A stretch of 64,000 bases of DNA, taken from contig JAKLMB010000005.1 of assembly GCA_022813625.1 (NCBI GenBank), positions 1,116,001 to 1,180,000 of the forward strand. Direction: 5' to 3'. Below are positions 34,797-46,546 of the stretch, piece after piece. The notes under the pieces were generated by a model. It ran no database searches and was not told where the DNA came from. It saw nothing but the letters and a program-made list of their open reading frames with translations. A program made the position numbers and the translations under genes. The DNA is from Aaosphaeria pasadenensis. Its lineage: Eukaryota > Ascomycota > Dothideomycetes > Pleosporales. Position 1 is the stretch's first letter. Each line of letters begins with the position of its first letter.

Positions 34797-36551
34797 TTTG
34801 TCAAATTCCCGTGGAAGATTAAAATCTTGGGGTTGTGTCCTGGCAAGTTATCGTCGAGATAGAATGTTGACTTTGTTGAGAGCTGGCGATAAAATTCCCC
34901 CTTGGACGCATCTCGATTATCAAAGAAATCATCTTTATATACTAAATTCCACCGAAGGCTCAAGACTAGTTCTTTTTCACGACAGGGTGCTGTTTTCTCT
35001 TATTCTTGTGGCGTTTCTGGGTTTAGCTACGTGCCCCGATACGGTGGTCTCGGATAGAGGGCATACTGGTCGGAGGCGCTTTCTCGCGACCGACTTTGAG
35101 CCCCGTGTCGAGTGCCTGCGTCCTCTCTTTGAAATCCGTAGATTGACACGGAAGGTTTTAATTCTTCGGCGAGGATGAAGGAGGGAACTGAGGCAGTGGG
35201 TCAGATTACAGATAGGGATTTGTAAGTGCTGGGACAGGGTGCATCTGTACATATACGTACCTTAGATATGAGAGTATCAAAGTTGGAATTCTTTAACAAA
35301 GCTATAAACCCTTCTTTGAGAATTTAAATGAAGGCTTAATCCAAACATACAGCATATCTACATACCTACAATATGTAAACCGACTGAAGAACTACCGGTA
35401 GGAATGATCGGGTCCAGTCACGTGCCACATCAGCCGATTGTTCCAGCTTCACGCGCCAGATTCGTGAGCCAATCAGAACGCCTGAACCGAGCTGTGCGCG
35501 GATTCGTGCACAAAGCAATGTGAAATCTAAATCCGTTCCTCGGTTCGTTAAATAACCTCGTGCAGACATGTCTCAGTCTCGTCCACGGCTCACGCATGCA
35601 TACCACGCGACGTCGTAGCGCAAATCCACCTGACTGAATCCCATGTTGAACCTATGGACACACTTTCATGAGCTATAGTCGACATATAACAATGCTTCCT
35701 TCCACCAACATCTTAGACGTCTTTTGGCACCCAGATCCAATCCTTTTACTTGACTTCATAGTCTTTTTCTAAACTACAAAATGTCTATCTCGCTTGTGCT
35801 GCTATGCAGCTGTGTTGTCGTTTACATGCTCGATGTATTCGGAGTCATTGATGCGAGGGCGACCTGAAGTTCGAACAGAATCAAGAATAGAAGACTCGAT
35901 ATTTTCGACGCGGCATCGAAAAAGTTGACCCTGGTCTATGGCTATCAATATCACAGTCATATATGAGGCAGGCGATGCCGGCTTCAAGACTCCCGTGGCG
36001 TGTGAGAAGTGTCACTCAATGGGGTATCTGGTCCAACCATAAAAAGAAAATAGTCAGGCGGGGCGACGTACCTTCAGCGGTATAATTGATAGCAACCTGA
36101 GGGTTATTAAGGGACTTCTGGATCCATATAATATCAACGACTGTTCCATTCGAAGATGTGGGACGAAAATCCATTTCGAAATCCGTATTAGACCTTTCAA
36201 AGCCCACGGAGATCCAGAGACAGAGTTTACTCAACGTCTTCCAGAGATTAGGCCTTTAGTCGCGGGATAACAACGGCATATCGAATCGAACGAGCACGAA
36301 GAACTTCATAAAATGGGAAGAAGCATGCTACACGCCCATGAAAGAAGTCATAGAAAAGACATAATCAATTTGTTATTTGCTCCACTATCGAATGAACCAA
36401 ATATTTACATGGCCAACACATTACCTGCTCGAACAAACATGTACAAAGGAAACCACGCCAACTTGCCCCTCAGAACATCAAATGACGTAAGGAATGTGAT
36501 CAGATCAAAGACGAATAGCTCCAAGTGAGTGAGTGGTAACGGTGTCGATAC
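34797..36551. other. Intergenic region with weak coding traces
   Basis: 1.75 kb upstream of the short-chain dehydrogenase. Minus-strand frames at 36016-36234 and 35802-35987 have protein-like composition (for example DMDFRP-like and IIWIQKSLNN segments) with a possible GTACGT donor at 36071, but no ATG in frame with a clear start. A decayed or unrecognised small gene is possible. Confidence 0.35.
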
Positions 36552-38368
36552 TTAGTTCTCGGGCTGCGGCTCGGGCGCAACTTTCAAAATAGAGGTGTCA
36601 CCAACGGGCAAGGTCTCGGCATCAAGACGTGCGCGAGAGAGCCAGCGCACACTTGGCACACCACGCTTCTGTAGGTCGGATGCAGAGGTGGCAGTAGGTG
36701 TGGCGGTTGCGATGGATGAGGCTAGGGTAGCGAGTGTTGTGAGAGTTGCAGTTGCAGTTGCAGACTCAGAGACTGTGCTGGTTGACAGAGTGAAGTTTTG
36801 GGGCAAGGTTCCGTTTAGAAGGAGTGCTTTGTCAAAGTCAGTGGTGATCAGCGAGGAATATTGGGAAGAGGAAACATACACGAGGGAACCCAAGTGGTGT
36901 TGAGGTTATCACCTTCAAACCTAATGCGAGCAGCTGGGCCACAGTTGGGAGGTTCGATGAGAACACCAGTTTGAGGGAAAGGGTCAAGGGGACCCCACAA
37001 GTTGCCATCCTCATCGACACCAAGGCCATTGGTAAGCCAGGACATCTGACTGAAGTCGTTGGCAGGAGGAGCTGTTCCTGGGATGTTCTGCTCTGCATGT
37101 ACCCATACGTTGACGGGTTGGACATAAGTGCCAGCGAGAATACCGTTCTTAGTGGTGCGGGTCTTAGGAACACCGTTGATCTCCGCGACGACGCGGTAGT
37201 CACGAGCATAACCGAAAAGAATGTCTGAGCGGTACTCGAATTTGTTTTGCTCGTTGCGGCCGCCGCGAAGACCCATGGAGGCAATGATTCGGTCAGTGAC
37301 GGCGCCAGTGCAAGGGTCGATATCCATGGCGTAGAGAGCCACTGTGGTCCTCGGGTTGGATGCGAAACCGACGAACTGTTGTTTGTGTAAGCACTCGTCC
37401 AAGTTTTGAATGCTTCGATACTTACTCGAGACTCTGCTATCTCAGTGTTGGGGTTGTTGTTGTCGATTCCCAAAAGCCCGAGCTCCATTCGAAGATAGAC
37501 GAGATCACCCAAAGTAGTGATCATGACATTCTGTGCTACGATACTGTAGGCAATCACCTCATTGCCACGGCGAATACCAGAGAAGGTCACAAAGTCTCCA
37601 GGCAAGAATGGGGCCATGGATAGCGGGTCTGGGGCGTTGCTGTAAGTGTGCATTAGTGATGCGGGAAAGCAAATTGTGGGATTGACTATGAGCTACTTAC
37701 AATGTTCCGGAACCTCGGAATGGACGGTTAGCAGCGGGGCAGAGAGGATCTGAGGCACTTCGAGGGATGCACATAGGGAATCCGGAAAATGAAGAGATGC
37801 TGGGGCTCTCATCGTCCGCAGTGAAGAAAGGTGCACCGGTATAGCCGACGGAGAAGACAGCATTAGGGTCACTGATGCGAACAGTTGGGCCAGAGACAAT
37901 CTTCATGCTACCATCGGCGAAATCAATAGATTCAATGAAGCCACTGTTGAGTCCTTCAAAGAATTCGTAGGCGAGGACTTGAGCGGCAATGGGGTGTCCG
38001 TTGATAAAGTTACCAATCACCTACAGTTCCCACTGTCAGCAACATATTATATGATGGAAAAAAGGATATAAGAACAGGTATAGGAGACCGAAGCCACATA
38101 CATTGACTTCGTAACCTATCATGGAGTCTTTGTCAGCTACAAAGTCCTTCCAAGGGACATTGGCAGCAGGAAACTGAACCTGGAGGTTCTTTGGAATCTC
38201 CATGTCGAAACCATTGATCGAAATGGTACCGCCGGTGTTGTAGGAGGCATCTGTTGCAGAGGCTCCTTCAAGACCACCTTGAATGAAAAGGGGTGCGTCC
38301 TGGGCCTGAACAGCCCGCGTGAAGAGCTGTAGACCGAGTACTATAAACGAAAGTGTGAATGAAGGCAT
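36552..38368 (-). CDS. Secreted protein of unknown function
   Basis: Five exons on the minus strand (38368-38102, 38020-37701, 37639-37426, 37375-36880, 36826-36552) give 523 residues. A signal peptide is clear (MPSFTLSFIVLGLQLFTRAV, cut near QA/QDAP). The mature body begins GGTISINGFDMEIPKNLQVQ and has FPMCIPRS, MAPFLPGDFVTFSG, YVQPVNVWVHAEQ and GPLDPFPQTGV segments, which read as a beta-rich secreted domain. The C-terminal 90 residues are Ser/Thr/Ala-rich with a KR (LQKRG) processing-like site. I believe related proteins occur in other filamentous ascomycetes, but I know no assigned activity. Splices were chosen for frame continuity; the last one (acceptor 36827) is the least certain. The nearest plus-strand gene is the multicopper oxidase, across 3.8 kb. 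Confidence 0.75.
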
Positions 38369-38455
38369 ATTGAACGAGTGATATTGCGAAGTGCAACCAA
38401 GTGAAAACGAATGTTGATTGATGTTGTGCAGAACAATGAGCGTGGATCTTGAAGC

Positions 38456-38464
38456 CCTTTTATG
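38456..38464 (-). promoter_or_regulatory. TATA-like box of the secreted protein gene
   Basis: CATAAAAGG on the minus strand, about 90 bases upstream of the ATG at 38368. Confidence 0.4.
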
Positions 38465-38864
38465 TTGATGGTTCTACTAGAATTGTGTCCATGGTTGATT
38501 ATTCCCGTCCGTCAATTACCGTTGTCAATCTTCTTTGATACTCTTTCCGTCAAGTCATGCACCATACAGCATCTTGGAAATATCGAATGTGCCTCCCAAG
38601 AATTGTCTTCTTGCTCCCTGCCGTGATACAACCTCAATCACACCTAGCATCCTGCATCGCGCAGGGGCTGTATTTGATCTAAGAAGCATATTTACAATGG
38701 TAACATGGATTGAAGTGGAGAGTATAGTCGGGATATCTTTGGTGCGGCTCCGTTCTACAGTCACTGAATGTCTCAGGCCAAGCCCGCTCATGCGTCCGCG
38801 TGGCTGCTATACTGCGAAGTTAGCTACATACAAAATCTTATGGCGTTGAGACGTAAACTTTTTA

Positions 38865-38888
38865 GGAACACCCATGGGAACACCCATG
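38865..38888. repeat. 12-bp perfect tandem duplication
   Basis: GGAACACCCATG is present twice with no spacer. Confidence 0.95.
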
Positions 38889-41800
38889 ATGCCAAGTTCA
38901 GAAGAGAATAGAAGAGGGAGAGCGTAAAATTGGCGTGCTTATCCATAATAGTAAGGTTGATACAAAAGGATCATGAGCAAAAGTTGTTGTAAGGGTTGTT
39001 GACTCGTAACTTGATGTTGCCTGTTCCCTGAAATATTGCAGTAAGGCCTATTCATAACAATGTACGGATGAGTTCAGTTCCGGCGTCAATGAGGCGATCT
39101 TTTTCGAGTAGAAACTTTTGCCGGTAGAATAGGACAAGATGGGTTTCTTTAGAAAGATCACCTTCATGGTCAAAAAGACTTTCCGATCTGGCTCTCGAAA
39201 GCCAATCTCCCCAAATCAGCACCCCGATAAGTCAATCGGCTCTCGTGGCCGTAATACGCCTCCAACCATAAAGCAACCCTTGGTACTCGTACACTGGTCT
39301 TGACTCGTGTTGGTGCTTGAAGCGCGTAAGTTTGGATCCGTCCAACTGCCGTGCCTGCATGCTCCTGAAATCGAACATGACCAATGCAGCTGATCACCCA
39401 CCAACAGGTGCCAATAGCTCGACAAACCTACTTGGATGAGCTTGACTAGTACCCTGACGTTGGAACCACAATGGCATTTCAGACCCTTCTAAGACCGTTC
39501 ACCGGACCAGGGGTAACAGGACGGATCGGGCACGTGGGCCGGTCCGCAACCTCCACATTGACTCGATGGGATCCGAACACCTGGATCGCCACGTTACACC
39601 TTGCTTTCTTCTGCCGGCTATCCCACGTTTTTGTAGTACCAGGGAGTGTATATGGAAATCTCAACCGTGGCCCAGCCACTAAATCGCGGAACCGGGGCCG
39701 CGGGTGCAGCAAGCTCCGGACGAGACCGCAGACGAGCCTTGGCTTCGACTTAATTTTGGAAACGTCCTTCCCCGGCTGACATGTAAAGCTGGGGGGTATG
39801 CTATGGAATCATACGAATAAGTAATGTCACTCGTCATAATTGGATTCCGAGAAATAGGAACGGCGCCTGCAATGATCAAATGAAAATGAGGAAGCATGCG
39901 GACATGGATCAATGTCCATTGATGCATTTCCTGGAAGCAGAACCAAGCGTTCGTCAGCCGACTCTGTAGAGGGAGCAGCTCGTATTGATTGAAACATGCA
40001 CGAACAGGATCTGGGATGTTTGTGTGATGGACCCGCCAGCCAATGAGCGTTGGATTGATTCGACTTCAGGTGAGCCGTCAGCGCCATTGCTGCAACTCGC
40101 CCCGGACCCACCGTCCGGATTAATCGTATCTGTAAGTTTGAGCTAACAAGTCTGTACTCATATCGAGGCTGTAGAATCAGCTTCTGACGTAGAAGATCTC
40201 TATCTGCTCTATGACCTCGCAGTGTCAATCCTGGAGGTGATGCCATTCAAACTCAGTATCGTGGTTGTTTGCCTCATCGTCCTCCGCCGAAACTAGGCCA
40301 ACATGTTCCTTGATCATACATTAATGAGTTTACCAACTGGTCGGTTCGTCTTCACTAATCCTTGATCTATTACTTTTTACGGAAATTCTCCTTGGCGGTC
40401 CAGTCGGATGCAAGAGACCACCATTCCAGACCACTAAGCTCGATGATCATTCCTGGATCTGTATTACTTGGCATACCAAATGTGAATAAGTGCAGATTCT
40501 ACTGTAAATTAGACCTGGAATCCGCACCATGCTAGTTGCGGGCCGACCCTGAGGCGAAGCATCACCCAAAATGGCTCACTTGACCGTGAACCTCGTGGTT
40601 TAGAGGGACGGATGGACGGTCCCGTGGCAGCTTATGCGAATGATGGACCTGCAGCTAGGCGATCCGCTTGCTTTGCCGTGCAGAATCTCGCTTGTTCCCC
40701 TGAAGGTTCGGTGGAAATGATTTGGTAATGACTACAAGACGATGGACATATTCATGCATTGATCAGGCAGGGTTCGGCTCTTGTACTCACGATCTCCTAC
40801 CGGAAGCGATTCGAACTAGACAGTATCAATGACGCTTTGGAAGCGTTATGATGATGAGTATCATGAGGCAGCTCAGATATAGTTCTCAATCACTACAGCC
40901 AAGCATTCGACCTCGTGTACTTTGAGTTCCAATCACCCACCATCTTAACGCTAGTAAGCTATCTTGATTCCTTCAAGCCCAGTGGCGACAAGTTTGTGTA
41001 GCTTGGCAGGCCTGCAATTGGTCAAAAGGTTGACGAAGGGTGTAGTTCGTGACGCCTCAACCTACAGTCTATTCTCAACATTCGGTTTCTGCATGCACAG
41101 TCGCGTACCTCGCAGCATGCAGAGAACAGCTGAAAAATAGGAGATTATGATCAAGCTTCAAATGTGTTGCTTGACACGGCGAGGACTTGGCTATGGGAAA
41201 TGTGGAGAACGCCATGTAGGGGACTATCGAATCAGCGCATCCCTTGAAAATGTAACACTCAAACCTGACTCCAGTCACCAATTCTTCTCTTCTTGACATT
41301 GCATGGTTGGCACGGATTATTTTCGTTCATTCATGAATGAGTATGTTGGCTTCAAGGACCAGCACTGGAACAGTCCGATAGTTCAATGGGGCATGCTACC
41401 GAGTTTGGCGATTAACGCGATATGTTATCGTTTTCGATGACAACGGAGGCAAGTTTGCCTGAAAAGATTCAGTGCAGCTTCTGAACCCCTGAGATCAAAC
41501 GGTCATCAATCATACCTTCATTAGTGAAAACTTGATATTAGACTTCAAGATCGCGTTCTGTCAATGCTGTTTTCACTATTGATTTCTAATGTAACCTTTC
41601 ATACTGAAGTCCGCTGGGTCTACTCAGTCACTGAAGGCTCACAAGATGCCCGTATAACAGTATATCTTGGCCATCTTACACCTTTAAATGAGATTATTAG
41701 CGCATCATATTTACCATCACATTCCAAGACATGTCCCACATGAGCGTTGAAAGTGGTGTGGTCCACTGGGCTGGCGCGAACGCTCTCTTGTCCTGCAGAT

Positions 41801-42070
41801 GCGCCTCCCAGCCACAAATCCTCGGACTTTCCACATAGGTTCGATCCCCCATGATGACCCAGCCCTCCAGATCAAGAGGGATTGGAAGCGTGATGTAGGG
41901 AGCGGGGTTGGTGGCCCATGAGGTGATGGTGTGGTAATGAGGGTTGTTTCGAGAATCGATAGTTCCATGCGGAGTGATGAGAATGAGCGTCTATGTCCAT
42001 TGACCGGACGAAATTGAGATTCGGCATTTCTTCTTGCTCGACTTGTATAGTATATTTGGTGGATTTGAAG

Positions 42071-42076
42071 TATAAG
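42071..42076 (+). promoter_or_regulatory. Possible TATA element of the multicopper oxidase gene
   Basis: TATAAG about 125 bases upstream of the ATG at 42200; a second AT-rich element (TATAGTATAT) lies at 42046-42055. Confidence 0.35.
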
Positions 42077-42199
42077 TATGACCGTCTGGTCTTCAAATCG
42101 AACAGCATCAGTGCCGACCATCACTCCTGATCTCACTGAGCCTTGATCAATTCTTTACTGCTTCAAAGTCATTCATTTACAATATCATTACTCCTCAAG

Positions 42200-44168
42200 A
42201 TGATTTTCAAACTCAAACATTTAGCCATCGTACTCTCGCTTCTTGGCCAGAGCTATGGCCAGGATCGATTCTTCGACGAGACCCCTCAGGAGGAGAAGGA
42301 TGCCTTGAAGGGCATCGTCGAAGACACTCCACCTCCAGCCCAAGGCAGAAAGGGGAAATGGCTCTCTCCAGAGTATCCCCTGATTTACAAGACTCCACTT
42401 CCTATCCCACCCGTCAAACAACCCAAGTAGTAAGTACCATCGGATCTTTTCTCCTCCACAGATGGCTTACAGAACGACTACAGTAAGATCACCAACCCCG
42501 TAACCGGAAAGGAGATTTGGTACTATGAGATGGAGATCAAGCCGTTCACCCATCAAGTCTACCCCAGTCTTCGTCCCGCACGACTTGTCGGGTACGATGG
42601 CATCTCCCCTGGCCCTACGATTATCGTACCCCGCGGCACTGAGTCCGTTGTCCGATTCATGAACAACGCGGATGCCGAGACTTCGGTCCATCTTCATGGC
42701 TCACCTTCGAGGGCTCCCTTTGATGGATGGGCTGAGGATCTAACATTCCCTGGAGAGTACAAAGACTATTACTATCCCAACAACCAAGCCGCACGCTTCC
42801 TTTGGTACCACGACCATGCCATGCACATTGTAAGTTTCCTATATGCCATGTCTTCTTAACAATGACTTACAATCACTCTAGACTGCTGAGAATGCATACT
42901 TTGGCCAGGCCGGCGCATACCTCATCACTGATCCCGCCGAAGACGCCCTCGGGCTACCCTCTGGATACGGCACCTACGACATCCCCCTCGTCCTATCAGC
43001 CAAGATCTACAACAGCGACGGCACACTCCAGACCAGCAAGAACGAGGACGACAGTCTGTTCGGCGACATCATCCACGTCAACGGACAACCATGGCCCTTC
43101 CTAAACGTCGAGCCACGAAAGTACCGCTTCCGATTCCTTAACGCCGCCCTCTCTCGAACATTCGCTCTCTACTTCGTCAACGCCCTGAACACCAACGCCC
43201 GCTTGCCCTTCAAGGTCATCGCCTCAGACGCCGGGCTCCTCGAGTCCCCAGTCCAGACGTCCGACCTCTACGTCTCGATGGCCGAGCGCTACGAAATCGT
43301 ATTCGACTTCTCGCAATACGCCGGCCAAACCCTCGAACTCAAGAACTTCCCCAAAGCCAACGGCGTCGGCACCGAAGACGAATACGAAGCCACGGACAAA
43401 GTGATGCGGTTCATCGTGTCCGCCACCGCCGTCCCGGACACCAGCGTCGTCCCCGCCTCCCTCCGCACCGTCCCCTTCCCGCCCGCCTCCTCAGGCATCG
43501 ACCACCACTTCCGGTTCCACCGCACCAACAGCGAATGGCGCATCAACGACATCGGGTTCGCCGACGTGCAGAACCGCGTGCTCGCCAAGGTGCCCCGCGG
43601 CACCGTCGAGATCTGGGAGCTCGAGAACGGCTCCGGCGGCTGGACGCACCCGATCCACGTGCACCTCGTTGACTTCAAGGTGCTGTCGCGGACGGGCTCC
43701 GAGTCCACGCGCAACGTGCTGGACTACGAGTCGAAGGGCCTGAAGGACGTCGTGTGGCTCGGTCGCCACGAGACGGTGACGGTCGAGGCGCACTATGCGC
43801 CTTGGAACGGCGTGTATATGTTTCATTGCCATAATCTCATCCACGAGGACCAGGATATGATGGCTGCGTTTAACGTCACCGCGCTGCAGGGCTTCGGGTA
43901 CAATGAGACGACGGATTTTGCGGATCCCATGGATGCGAGGTGGAGGGCGAGGCCGTATAATAAGGCGGATTTTACGAGTCGGTCGGGGATTTTCACGGAG
44001 CAGGCGATCAAGGGTGCGGTGGAGACGTTGGCGAGGCAGCAGCCGTATAGTGAGCTGGAGGAGGTGGAGCAGGCTTTGGATGACTTTTATAACCAACCGG
44101 CGCCGAAGAAGCGTGAGGTTGAGGTCGCTGCTGGTCCTGTGCCTAGGTACAGACGTTTTGTGGTGTAA
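42200..44168 (+). CDS. Secreted multicopper oxidase, bilirubin-oxidase-like
   Basis: Three exons (42200-42429, 42484-42829, 42882-44168) give 620 residues. A signal peptide ends near SYG/QDRFF. All four copper-ligand segments are present in order: HLHG, WYHDHAMH (completed by ITAENAY after the intron), HPIHVHL and HCHNLIHEDQDMM, where the Cys binds type 1 copper and a Met follows in the axial position. The arrangement matches Myrothecium bilirubin oxidase and CotA-like enzymes rather than classical laccases. The predicted reaction is one-electron oxidation of phenolic or tetrapyrrole-like substrates with reduction of O2 to water, outside the cell. NVT and NET motifs near the C-terminus may be glycosylated. 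The coding strand switches from C-rich to G-rich around 43790-43850. Confidence 0.9.
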
Positions 44169-44651
44169 GGTTGCTCGAGCTGAGATTTGGAATATCGTTC
44201 CTGTTGCCCTTAGGAGGACTTACCTGACTTCATGCTAATTACTGTTCCATTTGTCAATATTCAACTCATCCTCTTATTTCCAGTTCCGTTTGTCAATGTT
44301 TAGTACATCTAAGTCTCTCCACTTCCCTTGAGCAATTGTGTGCCAGTGATCTGAAAACACCAGGACCCATAAAGCCCAAGGATAAGGCAACTTCATCGTT
44401 CTCACCACCTAGAGTTCCGCTGGGTCCAACATGTCTGAAATCTTTGATATCCTGATATAAATCCAACGTTATCCACCCAGGCCAACATGCTATCTCCAAG
44501 TACCCTTATCCTATACAACAACATCAGCCACTCCACAGAATATCATATCACAACCACCTTCCTTACCCCCACTCTCCAAATCTCCTCGTATCCTCACCCC
44601 CTCTCCCTCTCCCTCTCACCCTCCTCTCCCTCCACCCTCAGACCCTCCCCC
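44169..44651. other. Convergent 3' intergenic region
   Basis: Between the multicopper oxidase and the Thr/Pro-rich protein. It ends in a strongly C/T-rich plus strand from about 44560. No gene seen. Confidence 0.5.
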
Positions 44652-45297
44652 CTACCGTCCCCCAAACTCCCTCCCCCCCAACCCCGGCGTAACAACCCCC
44701 TCCCCACTCCTCGCCGCCTCGACCTCCTCAGCCGTCGGCTCCCTCGGCACATCGACGATGACACTCGGGTCCCTCGACCGCTCCGCTATCATCTCCGCTC
44801 GCTTCTATTCCTCACACCGTCAAATCAGCCCACGTACCTCCTTTGAGGACAACAAAAAGGGAAAGGGATACAGAAAGTGAATGAGATGCGATACATACCT
44901 CCCGAACAACCCTGCCCGCGTCCCCTTCGCCGCCCTCGGCTAGGAACTCGGCTGCAATGTCGTCTTCCTCGCGTAGGCTGGGCGATACGCTCGCACCTGA
45001 TGTCTTGCCGTCGACGTTCGTGGTGGTGGTGGTTGTGGTGTCGAGTTCCACGGGATCGTTTTCGTTGATGGCGGGGGTGGAGGTGGAGATGAAGGGGAGG
45101 GAGGGGGATATGAGGCCTGCGGAGGATTTGTGGGGGAAGGACGACGGGGGCGGTGGGAGGGTGGTGGAAGTGCTGGTGGATGGGGGGGATATGGGGTCTG
45201 GGGATGTGGTTGTCGTTGGTGTTGTTTGGGAGGGGAGGGTTGTTGATGAGGTGGGTGGGGAGATGATGGGTTGTGGGGGGTTGGACGTGTCTGCCAT
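44652..45297 (-). CDS. Thr/Pro-rich protein of unknown function
   Basis: Two exons on the minus strand (45297-44899, 44804-44652) give 183 residues. The first half is low complexity (Ser, Thr, Pro) with a run of seven Thr. A more ordered C-terminal part follows: DDIAAEFLAEGGEGDAGRVV, then, across the splice, EKRAEMIAERSRDPSVIVDV and PREPTAEEVEAARSGEG, ending in a Gly-rich tail. The 94-nt intron has a GTATGT donor and GAATAG acceptor, and its removal gives a smooth helical segment, which supports the model. No signal peptide or known domain was seen. The family is unknown to me. Confidence 0.6.
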
Positions 45298-46546
45298 GGT
45301 GGTTTGTTCGGCGGTATGGTGGTGAGATGTTGTTTGGGTTTATGGGAGTCGTTGGTTGTGGTGGTGGTGAAGGTGGTGGTTAAGTGGATTAGCGGAGGAG
45401 GAAGAGGAGGAAGAAGAAGTTAGGGAATGGCAGGATGTATTTGAAGAAGACAGTTGTACCGCAAGGCTGCTGGATGAGAGCGTGGTAGTGTTTCAGAAGA
45501 AGGACGAGTGGAAGGAAGAGAGAGGTGTAGCCTTGTCACGGACTATGCGCTGTTCAGCCTCACGTCTTGTAAAAGTAACAAGCTTGATCATTGGAAGTGC
45601 TAGGTGTTGTACCTCGTAAGTAGATAAAAGTAGGTTGGCCCCTGCTAAATCTTCGCCGCGCCGCTCTGCTCGATTCAGGGTCTACAGGGTAAGCCTGTTA
45701 ATATCTTGTCCCGTTGTACAACGTATGGATGGCCATCTTTCTATAGTTATTGTTTATTATAACGACAAACGCGGGGCAAAGTACGGCCGAGCTGGGTGTC
45801 AGCTCAGTCTCCACCGGTGACGTAGCAGAATCAGCCAGGATGGCTAGCATCGTGCTTCTATCGACAATGTTTCAGCTGTGGCATCCATACTTGGTCATTA
45901 TTATTGGCAAGCTCGAGACGGTCTGCTAGGGCATTTGGGTGGACCCATTTCACACAGCACGCATGCGCGTACAATAATAATTGGGCAATGGGCATGGATC
46001 TGGACTTGTTTTTAGTACAGTACACTGCGGGAAGAGGCCCCATCATCATGCAGGTGAATGCACCCTTCGACTCGGTTAAGACGCGATCCAATCGGCGGTA
46101 ATAGGGTGGCGAATGACTCGTGGAGCAAAGTACGTACAATGGTCATGGGACAGATCTTGAGAGGAAAGAAACGGTACCAAACGAGTGCTTCATAGCTGCG
46201 ATTCGATATGCGGACAAGTCGATGGCACGTGGCTTCGACAATAGTAGTCATGCCTTCAGCCATTTCGACTGTTGTAGAGTACATGAACATCTAACCTCAT
46301 TGCTGGTCTCTTTCGGCACACCAGCTCATATGCTTCCAACACTTTTCCTTGATTCAAAAACACCCAGAAAATCCATACATGATATGACCGTTGAGTGCGT
46401 TTCGACGTCCCTCGTGAAGAATCGTGATAGATTCATTTGCTCAATAAACTCCCTCATTGCGAAGCTATTCCCTCTTGGGTAGCACAAAGCCCAACGCGTA
46501 TCCCCCTCCAGGAGATGTCTTCGGGTCGTGAGGTGCCTGCGATTCG
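45298..46546. other. Intergenic region
   Basis: It holds the upstream region of the Thr/Pro-rich gene (purine-rich on the plus strand near 45340-45420, that is, pyrimidine-rich on its coding strand) and the 3' flank of the zinc-cluster regulator. No gene seen. Confidence 0.5.

Larger units (their letters stand above)
38369..42199. other. Long divergent promoter between two secreted-protein genes
   Basis: 3.8 kb without a supported gene. A 12-bp tandem repeat lies at 38865-38888. A CGG-rich cluster at 39500-39547 includes CGGACC (39503-39508) and its inverse GGTCCG (39541-39546). The open frame at 39827-40246 shows no motif. Its length suggests complex control of the two flanking genes. Confidence 0.5.

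Noticed and set aside
39827..40246. 139-codon minus-strand frame between two secreted-protein genes
   Set aside because: Composition is not protein-like and there is no motif or supported splice partner.
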